In this document: piece by piece, positions 1-4,633 of the stretch
How positions within the stretch are numbered: the first letter of the stretch is position 1
Layout: every line of letters begins with the position of its first letter
Program-made: the position numbers and the translations under genes
Assembly (NCBI GenBank): GCA_008501785.1
Contig: QQUD01000117.1
Location: 1 to 6,732, forward strand
Direction: 5' to 3'
Length of the DNA: 6,732 bases
Source of the DNA: Chloroflexota bacterium
GTDB lineage: Bacteria > Chloroflexota > Anaerolineae > Promineifilales > Promineifilaceae
The notes under the pieces: model-generated
Told to the model about the DNA's origin: nothing
Database searches by the model: none
What the model saw: only the letters and a program-made list of their open reading frames with translations

Positions 1-1071
1 ACGGAGTGTACCCCCATTGGGCATGGCATCCCGTGCATTCACGGCTAAATTCATCAATAGTTGTTGAATACTGGTCTGGTCTGCCTGAATTTCATACCCA
101 TCCTCGTCACTAGCGACTGAGATATCGATTGTCTCAGGTAATGTACGTCTGAGCAGCATCTCCATTTCTTTGAGGAAAATAGTGAGTGATAACGGCCGTT
201 TTTCAATAATTGACTTCCGACTAAAATCTAAAATCTGTTGAATCAGGCCCGTTGCACGTTCCCCTTGCTCAACAATTGTTTGCACACGACTTTGATCTAT
301 CATCGTTAAGTTTGCTGTGCGCTGCAATAACTGCGAATATAAAACAATCACAGCCAAAATATTATTAAAATCATGCGCAATACCAGCTGCCAATTGCCCT
401 ACCGCCGCCAATCGCTCTTGCTGAACAAGCTGTTGCTGCGCATCTTGCAGTTTATTCAGCGCCATTTTCAACTCTCCCGCATGATGCTGCACTTGATCAT
501 AGAGGCGTGCATTTTCAATTGCCTGGGCTGCTTGATCAGCAAACGGCTGGATCATTTTCACATCTTCGGGACCATACGCATCAATTTGTTCGCTGTCAAT
601 GGTCATTAATCCAATAAATTCACCCCTGGTAATTAAAGGCACCCCCATCCAGCCACGAACAGTTTTCGTTTCGCCCCATCCAGAAAAGCGATCATCCAGC
701 GATGCATCAGATAACCAAACAGGCCGCTCTTTCTCAAGCACAAAATTAAAAAGCTGATCATCTGTTGGAAACGTTTGCCCAATCACAGTTTCAGGAGCTG
801 GAATACCTCTACAAGCCATACCTTGCAAACTACCTTCATCCGAAAGAAAAATAGTAGCGCTATGATATGTAATTACGTTTGCCAATTGCTCAAGGATTAG
901 GCCAAGCAGTTGATCCAGCTCCAGTGTTGAAGTCAAAGCCGAAATGACCGTTCTCAATGTATCTGATTCTTGTCGCCTTTGCCGTTCTGCTTCATACAAG
1001 CGTGAAAGTTGGTCAGAAATTCCCTGGGCCGAACTCTGGGATTCTAATTGATTGTGTTGAGCATTATTCAT
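1..1071 (-). CDS. GAF-domain sensor histidine kinase (partial, C-terminus beyond left edge)
   Basis: I translated this frame by hand: 357 codons run from an ATG at 1071-1069 to base 1 without a stop, so the gene continues off the window. It encodes a soluble two-component sensor kinase. No signal peptide or membrane segment is visible, so it is probably cytoplasmic. Residues about 1-40 are polar and Gln-rich, about 40-188 resemble a GAF ligand-binding domain, and about 190-220 form a coiled-coil linker. Residues 228-240 are an H-box with the core GIAHDFNNIL, whose phospho-accepting His is H233. Residues 336-354 hold an N-box with NARDAMPNGG, the Mg-ATP binding Asn being N345. AHDFNN plus NARDAMPNGG is typical of the HPK4-like kinases often found as hybrids. 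The G-boxes and any receiver domain lie outside. Its start sits 9 bases after the rsmE stop, suggesting co-transcription. The signal sensed and the partner regulator cannot be read from this sequence. Confidence 0.93.
   Translation of the reverse strand, partial: MNNAQHNQLESQSSAQGISDQLSRLYEAERQRRQESDTLRTVISALTSTLELDQLLGLILEQLANVITYHSATIFLSDEGSLQGMACRGIPAPETVIGQTFPTDDQLFNFVLEKERPVWLSDASLDDRFSGWGETKTVRGWMGVPLITRGEFIGLMTIDSEQIDAYGPEDVKMIQPFADQAAQAIENARLYDQVQHHAGELKMALNKLQDAQQQLVQQERLAAVGQLAAGIAHDFNNILAVIVLYSQLLQRTANLTMIDQSRVQTIVEQGERATGLIQQILDFSRKSIIEKRPLSLTIFLKEMEMLLRRTLPETIDISVASDEDGYEIQADQTSIQQLLMNLAVNARDAMPNGGTLR
191..200. repeat. AACGGCCGTT palindrome, copy 1
   Basis: Perfect 10-bp palindrome inside the kinase gene, read as Lys-Arg-Pro-Leu (codon phase nAA CGG CCG TTn). 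Confidence 0.9.
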
Positions 1072-1076
1072 CGACG

Positions 1077-1083
1077 CCTCTTA
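1077..1083 (-). promoter_or_regulatory. Ribosome binding site of the histidine kinase, overlapping the rsmE stop
   Basis: On the minus strand the sequence reads TAAGAGGCGTCGATG. The TAA is the rsmE stop, AAGAGG is a Shine-Dalgarno match, and five bases follow before the ATG at 1071. This fixes the kinase start and points to translational coupling with rsmE. Confidence 0.75.
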
Positions 1084-1860
1084 TGCAAGGTCACCCAATT
1101 CGTGTAGTATAAGTGTGGACGCAACAAGAGCAGCAGTTTCTGTGCGTAAAACACGTGGTCCCAGTGAAAATGGAACCAGTCCATGAGAACGGCCGTTTTC
1201 AATCTCCGCTTCCGCAAATCCCCCCTCAGGGCCAATAAATAATGCTACGGTTTTAAGAGATGGCCATCGATTAAGAACTGCTTTCAAATTTGAGTCTTTC
1301 TCAATATTTGGGTCTTTCTCAACATTTGAGCCTCTCTCAAAAATCCAGGCAATCAAAGACAGATCATTGGCCTGGGACTGATGTATTGCCTCTGCAAACA
1401 GCAGAGGGCTGCTTACTTTTGGCATAATGCTTCGTTGGGATTGTTCAGCGGCTTCCATTACAATCTTCTGCCACCGCGCCAGCTTGCGTGGTTTGATCGT
1501 AATATCTTGCACCAAAGAACGCTGAGTGACAATAGGAATAAAGTTACGAATCCCAAGTTCTGTTCCTTTTTGCAGCACCCACTCAAATTTTTCTCGTCTA
1601 GTCAGACTTTGATAAAGCGTCACTTGCACATCTGGTTCGCCCCAAGCCGCCTGTTTGGATAGGATTTTACCAGTGACCTGATTGCGTGAAACGGCCGTTA
1701 CCCCCACCTCATACACCCCGCCCTCATTATCCAACACACAAACCAACTCCCCCACACCCATTCGCAGCACATTGCGCACCTGATGCGCCACCTCGTCAGA
1801 AAAAACGATGGTCTGGTCAATCTGATACCCGTTTGGCTGTGGAATAAAAAAGCGTTGCAT
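1081..1860 (-). CDS. rsmE: 16S rRNA (uracil1498-N3)-methyltransferase RsmE
   Basis: RsmE is a SPOUT-fold enzyme that uses S-adenosylmethionine to methylate N3 of U1498 in 16S rRNA, at the decoding region of the small subunit. The 259-residue product begins MQRFFIP, the usual RsmE N-terminus. It carries the N-terminal PUA-like part (about 1-70), KGTELGIRNFIPI (98-110), EAAEQSQR (137-144), GPEGGF (210-215) and the knot segment LGPRVLRTETA (233-243), all RsmE signatures. The frame is open to a TTG at 1875, but I chose the ATG at 1860 because a GAAGG ribosome site lies 8 bases before it and family members start at this point. Residues 174-191 (FERGSN, VEKDPN, IEKDSN) come from a three-copy 18-bp tandem repeat. 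It forms a loop between the strand ending LIAWI and the cofactor-binding GPEGGF, where family length varies, so activity is probably kept. It lies 25 bases after the m7G1405 methyltransferase gene and 9 before the kinase gene. Confidence 0.95.
   Translation of the reverse strand: MQRFFIPQPNGYQIDQTIVFSDEVAHQVRNVLRMGVGELVCVLDNEGGVYEVGVTAVSRNQVTGKILSKQAAWGEPDVQVTLYQSLTRREKFEWVLQKGTELGIRNFIPIVTQRSLVQDITIKPRKLARWQKIVMEAAEQSQRSIMPKVSSPLLFAEAIHQSQANDLSLIAWIFERGSNVEKDPNIEKDSNLKAVLNRWPSLKTVALFIGPEGGFAEAEIENGRSHGLVPFSLGPRVLRTETAALVASTLILHELGDLA
1188..1197. repeat. AACGGCCGTT palindrome, copy 2
   Basis: Perfect copy inside rsmE, read as Asn-Gly-Arg (phase AAC GGC CGT Tnn) at residues 222-224. Confidence 0.9.
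1289..1342. repeat. Three-copy 18-bp tandem repeat inside rsmE
   Basis: Three head-to-tail 18-bp units lie at 1289-1306, 1307-1324 and 1325-1342. The first reads TTTGAGTCTTTCTCAATA on the plus strand. The middle unit differs from it by two bases, the third by a few more. Since 18 is a multiple of three, the repeat is in frame and encodes three related hexapeptides. Units one and three can each form a small hairpin (TTGAG and CTCAA arms with a 5-base loop). Copy-number change would lengthen or shorten a surface loop without a frameshift. Confidence 0.9.
1690..1699. repeat. AACGGCCGTT palindrome, copy 3
   Basis: Perfect copy inside rsmE, read as Thr-Ala-Val (phase nnA ACG GCC GTT). This is a different phase from the other rsmE copy, so the same gene holds the motif in two frames. 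Confidence 0.9.
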
Positions 1861-1868
1861 AAAGATTG

Positions 1869-1873
1869 CCTTC
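1869..1873 (-). promoter_or_regulatory. Ribosome binding site of rsmE
   Basis: The minus strand reads GAAGGCAATCTTTATG: a GAAGG match followed by eight bases and the ATG at 1860. This favours the ATG over the in-frame TTG at 1875, which overlaps the ribosome site itself. Confidence 0.7.
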
Positions 1874-1877
1874 AATT

Positions 1878-1898
1878 ATCAGCTATCAGCTGTCAGCC
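1878..1898. repeat. Heptamer tandem repeat at the end of the m7G1405 methyltransferase gene
   Basis: Three 7-bp units lie head to tail: ATCAGCT (1878-1884), ATCAGCT (1885-1891) and GTCAGCC (1892-1898). On the coding strand they read GGCTGAC, AGCTGAT, AGCTGAT. They supply the last residues (Ala-Asp-Ser), the TGA stop at 1888-1886 and part of the 25-base gap before rsmE. The repeat looks like an insertion or expansion that has replaced the original gene end. Confidence 0.75.
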
Positions 1899-2704
1899 GA
1901 CTCTTTGTCGATACAAAAAACCATTTCGCCCTCAAACATGAGTTCGGTGACGGGCCAGGGTTTGCTATCGAGCAGTTGGGCCATAAATTCACGGTAGCGG
2001 TTTGTCAGGTTGCGCCCGCCGTGTGTGCTGATGGTCGGGTAGGAGAGGACCAGCCACCGTGCATTGATGGCTTCCAATAACGGCCGTCCTTGTCCATGAT
2101 AATTCCGTTCAAATCTAGGCATCTCTTTAAGAAACAGCGCCACATCTGCTCTTTCTTGCGGAAATTGCAGCGCTACATCTTGCAACAAGGCCAACTGTGG
2201 CAACCCTTGCAGTTTAAAATAATGGTTGAGAAATGCAATACGCGGCTCATGGATGTCGTATGCCCAAAAATCAATGGGCACCTCCATCCCCATCCAAGGG
2301 AATGCTAGCGGGTTTAACCCACAGGCAATGTCCATTAACGAGGTTGGTTTGCCTGTCACTTCAAATATTCGCGGATAAAAAGTATCCAGCAGTGGCTGTC
2401 GCTCCCGTGTTGACAGATGTGTGTACAGAATGTCGGCACAGACTGTTTTGATGGCAGCTTTGTTGCCGGTGGCGAAAACGGCCGCTAACTTTTCCGCCGC
2501 CTCTTCATAAACCGGATCACCCAAATAAGGGGCCATGATGCTGTGCAGTCGTTTCCGTACGGCTTTGATGGCTCCTTTTGGCTTTTTGTGCTGCTGCAAC
2601 GCTACAATCGCCAGCTCCCGAATGGTTTCAGCGCTGGTATCTCGATACTTTTTAGATTGCTTGATGGCGTCGATAACGGCCGTTACATCTTTTTCGTTAC
2701 TCAT
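1886..2704 (-). CDS. 16S rRNA (guanine1405-N7)-methyltransferase family protein (ArmA/Rmt/Sgm-like)
   Basis: Members of this family methylate N7 of G1405 in helix 44 of 16S rRNA using S-adenosylmethionine, which blocks 4,6-linked aminoglycosides such as gentamicin and kanamycin. The 272-residue length fits the family (about 250-280). Visible landmarks are an N-terminal helical, basic rRNA-binding part (1-95); HLSTRERQPLLDTFY (96-110), matching the family's H-x-STRER...LD-x-FY block; SAM motif I DIACGLNPLA (125-134); AYDIH (148-152); LFLKEMPRFE (190-199); and LSYPTISTHGGRN (220-232), the counterpart of the SFPT-x-S-x-GGR region. The ATG at 2704 is directly preceded by an in-frame TGA, so no longer start exists. 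No Shine-Dalgarno is visible, and an AT-rich stretch (TTAATAATTGA) abuts the ATG. Its neighbour rsmE modifies the same rRNA region. Whether it confers drug resistance or is a housekeeping modifier cannot be told from sequence. Family call strong, base specificity inferred. Confidence 0.9.
   Translation of the reverse strand: MSNEKDVTAVIDAIKQSKKYRDTSAETIRELAIVALQQHKKPKGAIKAVRKRLHSIMAPYLGDPVYEEAAEKLAAVFATGNKAAIKTVCADILYTHLSTRERQPLLDTFYPRIFEVTGKPTSLMDIACGLNPLAFPWMGMEVPIDFWAYDIHEPRIAFLNHYFKLQGLPQLALLQDVALQFPQERADVALFLKEMPRFERNYHGQGRPLLEAINARWLVLSYPTISTHGGRNLTNRYREFMAQLLDSKPWPVTELMFEGEMVFCIDKESADS
2675..2684. repeat. AACGGCCGTT palindrome, copy 4
   Basis: Perfect copy near the 5' end of the G1405 methyltransferase gene, read as Thr-Ala-Val at residues 8-10. 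The symmetry extends one base each side (TAACGGCCGTTA, 2674-2685). Confidence 0.9.
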
Positions 2705-2806
2705 TCAATTATTAACACTACTGCATATTTGATTTTACGCAAAGACGCAAAGACGCGAATGCTTTTCTCACTTTGCAACTTTGCGATTTTGCGCGAATCT
2801 TCTTTT
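2705..2806. repeat. Intergenic CGCAAAGA repeat with imperfect inverted arms
   Basis: This 102-bp gap separates the cyclophilin stop from the methyltransferase start. The 8-bp unit CGCAAAGA stands twice in tandem (2738-2745, 2746-2753), followed by CGCGAATGC. An inverted version lies at 2771-2785, where CTTTGCAACTTTGCG pairs with 2738-2752 at 13 of 15 positions across an 18-base spacer. A second GCGCGAAT follows at 2791-2798. The RNA could fold into a hairpin, but no T-run makes it a standard terminator. I see no convincing promoter, although the AT-rich 2705-2736 could hold one for the downstream methyltransferases. The look is that of a dispersed intergenic repeat family (inference). Confidence 0.7.
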
Positions 2807-3559
2807 TTATTCGAATTCTTTCTCAACAATATCAATCCGAACTATCTTATCACCGTCGGTGGTCGCCGTCTGCGGATCGCGCAGCGAGATTGCTGACAGC
2901 ACATCATCCCCTTCCATCATTTCGCCAAAAATTGTGTATCCACCGTTCAACGAGGGATAATCCGTAAATGTGATAAAAAATTGACTGCCGTTGGTATCGG
3001 GGCCAGCGTTTGCCATCGCTAATACACCCCGATGATCAAATGCCAAATCATTGTCTGTCTCATTGACAAACTCATACCCAGGACCACCGCCCCCTGTCCC
3101 ACTGGGATCGCCACCTTGCGCCATAAAATCTTGCAGCACGCGGTGGAAAGTGGTGCCATCATAAAACCCTTGATTGGCCAAATAAACAAAGCTGTTCACC
3201 GTGATGGGGGCCACATCTTCAAACAAATCGAGCGTGATGTCGCCATTTTCTGTGCGAATGATTGCCTGATAGTCAATCCCTGGCTCTAAAATGTTTTCTG
3301 GCGGCGCATCAAAATAATCATTTCGTTCGGCAGCAGGGAGCGCGGCTAACGGCCGTTCCCCCTCAACCACAACACCTGCACCTGCACCTGCATCTGCCGC
3401 TTCATCTGACGGCCAAAGCTGCCAGACAACAAAAACAATCACGACAACCGCCAACACCCCACCGATTATCATAATCATCCGATTTTGCTGCTGCTTCTTC
3501 TGTTTCAATTCCTCCCGTCGCTTGCGCACAGAAGGGGTCGATACTTGTTTTTTTGCCAC
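2807..3559 (-). CDS. Membrane-anchored cyclophilin-type peptidyl-prolyl cis-trans isomerase
   Basis: Cyclophilins catalyse cis-trans isomerisation of X-Pro bonds and assist protein folding. The 250-residue product has a basic cytoplasmic N-terminus (about 1-27, many Lys/Arg/Gln), one hydrophobic segment (28-47), an Ala/Gly linker (53-65) and a cyclophilin domain (about 96-246). It is therefore probably N-in, with the catalytic domain outside the membrane. The active-site block FHRVLQDFMAQGGD (138-151) keeps Arg140, Phe145, Met146 and Gln148, equivalent to R55, F60, M61 and Q63 of human cyclophilin A. GSQFF (191-195) supplies Q193 and F195, equivalent to Q111 and F113. The cyclosporin-binding Trp121 position is not Trp (Ser before LNG), and His126 is Tyr, as in many bacterial forms. 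Start is GTG with a perfect AGGAGG. It lies 33 bases after the WecA-type gene. Residues 67-246 are closely similar to the C-terminus of the protein encoded at 4634-6732. Confidence 0.93.
   Translation of the reverse strand: MAKKQVSTPSVRKRREELKQKKQQQNRMIMIIGGVLAVVVIVFVVWQLWPSDEAADAGAGAGVVVEGERPLAALPAAERNDYFDAPPENILEPGIDYQAIIRTENGDITLDLFEDVAPITVNSFVYLANQGFYDGTTFHRVLQDFMAQGGDPSGTGGGGPGYEFVNETDNDLAFDHRGVLAMANAGPDTNGSQFFITFTDYPSLNGGYTIFGEMMEGDDVLSAISLRDPQTATTDGDKIVRIDIVEKEFE
3348..3357. repeat. AACGGCCGTT palindrome, copy 5
   Basis: Perfect copy in the stand-alone cyclophilin, read as part of Gly-Glu-Arg-Pro-Leu-Ala just before the catalytic domain. The fused cyclophilin has a copy at the homologous place (5175-5184), and the surrounding 18 bases are identical. 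Confidence 0.9.
3373..3396. repeat. Four-copy hexamer repeat in the cyclophilin linker
   Basis: CACCTG stands three times (3373-3378, 3379-3384, 3385-3390), followed by CATCTG (3391-3396). On the coding strand this encodes the alternating Ala-Gly linker between membrane anchor and catalytic domain. Slippage would change linker length in two-residue steps. Confidence 0.8.
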
Positions 3560-3564
3560 GATAG

Positions 3565-3570
3565 CCTCCT
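3565..3570 (-). promoter_or_regulatory. AGGAGG ribosome binding site for the GTG-started cyclophilin
   Basis: The minus strand reads AGGAGGCTATCGTG, a perfect Shine-Dalgarno with a five-base spacer. It decides that the start is the GTG at 3559-3557 and suggests strong translation despite the non-ATG codon. Confidence 0.85.
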
Positions 3571-3592
3571 ATATTTTTGAAAATGTTCTGTG

Positions 3593-4579
3593 TTATCCCT
3601 GTCGATCTATCCTAAAAATCAGATAAAGTGCTAAAACGGCCGTTCCCCCACCAATCGCATATCCTTCAAGCAATGTCGCCTCAGTAATAAAAATACCAAT
3701 CAGCCCCATCACACCACTCACCAAATACAAAATCAACACCGCCTCTCGCTGGCTAAACCCCAACGTTAACAAGCGGTGGCTCGTATGATCTTTACCCGGC
3801 GTATTCGGACTCACCCCACGCCGCAAACGTGAAATAATCACCAGCGTCATATCAAAAATAGGCAAACCCAAAATAAAAACCGGCACCATCCATGTCACAA
3901 ATGACACATTTTCAGGAAACCGGAGCTGCAAGCTCAACAGCGCCAACACAAACCCCAAGAATAGTGCCCCTGCATCTCCCATAAAAATTTTGGCCGGTTT
4001 AAAATTAAAGCGTAAGAAACCGATACAAGCGCCTAAAACGGCCGCAGCCATTGCCGACACCAAAATCTGCTCATTTTGCAAACCCAACAGCAAAATAAAG
4101 GAAGCCGATACGCCGCTAATGCCTGCGCTCAATCCATCCATATTATCTAAAAAATTAATCGCATTGCTGATGCCTGCCAACCAAATAAAAGTAATTAAAT
4201 AATTAATCACATCTGGCACCGGTAAATGTACACGAATGTCATACAACGCCAATACCAAAAAGCCAACAAACTGCCCCGCCAATTTTGCCCAGGCAGGCAA
4301 GTTATATCGATCATCAAGCAGGCCAACCAACGCCACAACGCTCAAAGCAATCAGCACCCCAGCCACAGAATCAGGCATTTGGGATGAAAACAGCGAAACG
4401 GCCGCAACGGCCGCACCAAAAATAGCAACGCCGCCCATTAATGGCATCGGTGTACTGTGATTTTTACGCTTTTCCGGCTCATCAACAAACCCAATTAGAA
4501 ATGCTAGCTTTCTAATCCAGGGTGTTCCCACCAGGGCTAAAGAGAGAGCAATCAGAAAAATAATTATAATTGCAAGCAT
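3593..4579 (-). CDS. WecA/TagO-type undecaprenyl-phosphate sugar-1-phosphate transferase (glycosyltransferase family 4)
   Basis: Enzymes of this family transfer a sugar-1-phosphate, usually GlcNAc-1-phosphate from its UDP form, to undecaprenyl phosphate at the inner face of the membrane. This starts O-antigen, teichoic acid or other surface glycans. The 328-residue protein is almost wholly hydrophobic, with about ten membrane segments and the family motifs in order: DEPEKRKNHSTPMPLMGG (33-50), LVGLLDDR (84-91, Asp pair 89-90), NAINFLDNMDGL (139-150), FNFKPAKIFMGDAG (191-204) and the cytoplasmic DHTSHRLL (264-271). The HxxHRL form and the lack of MraY's His-rich loop favour WecA/TagO over MraY. 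The start is ATG at 4579 with only a weak ribosome site (TGGA). A 39-bp palindrome ends 10 bases before the start. Genes on both sides carry cyclophilin domains. The exact sugar cannot be predicted. Confidence 0.93.
   Translation of the reverse strand: MLAIIIIFLIALSLALVGTPWIRKLAFLIGFVDEPEKRKNHSTPMPLMGGVAIFGAAVAAVSLFSSQMPDSVAGVLIALSVVALVGLLDDRYNLPAWAKLAGQFVGFLVLALYDIRVHLPVPDVINYLITFIWLAGISNAINFLDNMDGLSAGISGVSASFILLLGLQNEQILVSAMAAAVLGACIGFLRFNFKPAKIFMGDAGALFLGFVLALLSLQLRFPENVSFVTWMVPVFILGLPIFDMTLVIISRLRRGVSPNTPGKDHTSHRLLTLGFSQREAVLILYLVSGVMGLIGIFITEATLLEGYAIGGGTAVLALYLIFRIDRQG
3635..3644. repeat. AACGGCCGTT palindrome, copy 6
   Basis: Perfect copy near the 3' end of the WecA-type gene, read as Thr-Ala-Val (residues 313-315) in the last membrane segment. 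Confidence 0.9.
4397..4415. repeat. Two abutting degenerate AACGGCCG copies
   Basis: AACGGCCGCA stands twice (4397-4406 and 4406-4415, sharing one base), encoding Ala-Ala-Val twice in a membrane segment of the WecA-type protein. Other degenerate copies keeping AACGGCCG on the plus strand lie at 2079-2088, 2477-2486, 4037-4046 and 5581-5590. Confidence 0.8.
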
Positions 4580-4589
4580 ATTTGTCCAG

Positions 4590-4628
4590 CTCAGGTGCGA
4601 CGCACTTCAGAAGTGCGTCGCACCTGAG
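4590..4628. repeat. Perfect 39-bp palindrome between two genes
   Basis: Arms 4590-4608 and 4610-4628 are exact reverse complements (19 bp each) around a single A at 4609. Each arm also contains its own small palindrome: GTGCGACGCAC at 4595-4605 and GTGCGTCGCAC at 4613-4623, so it can fold as one long hairpin or as two small ones. It lies between the stop at 4634 and the next start at 4579. There is no T-run after it in the direction of transcription, so it is not a classical intrinsic terminator. It could be a mobile REP-like element, a processing or stability hairpin, or a partial attenuator limiting expression of the WecA-type gene. Structure certain, role unknown. Confidence 0.9.
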
Positions 4629-4633
4629 TAACA

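Noticed and set aside
373..609. Plus-strand open frame of 78 codons
   Set aside because: It lies antisense to the histidine kinase frame, which has clear H-box and N-box motifs; no ribosome site or recognisable domain.
1289..1342. CRISPR-like array
   Set aside because: Units are contiguous 18-mers without spacers and lie in frame within rsmE.
1081..1875. RsmE starting at the TTG at 1875
   Set aside because: The ATG at 1860 has GAAGG at good spacing and gives the family-typical MQRFFIP start; the TTG overlaps that ribosome site.
2543..2896. Plus-strand open frame of 117 codons
   Set aside because: It spans the methyltransferase 5' end, the repeat-filled gap and the cyclophilin 3' end in antisense. 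The peptide has no domain features and includes the intergenic repeat.
3593..4579. MraY rather than WecA-type transferase
   Set aside because: The DHTSHRLL loop and DEPEKRKNHSTPMPLMGG motif fit WecA/TagO; the MraY-type His-rich loop and a division/cell-wall cluster context are absent.
4590..4628. Intrinsic transcription terminator
   Set aside because: The hairpin is strong but is not followed by a T-run in the minus-strand direction, and a gene starts 10 bases later; left as a repeat of unknown role.
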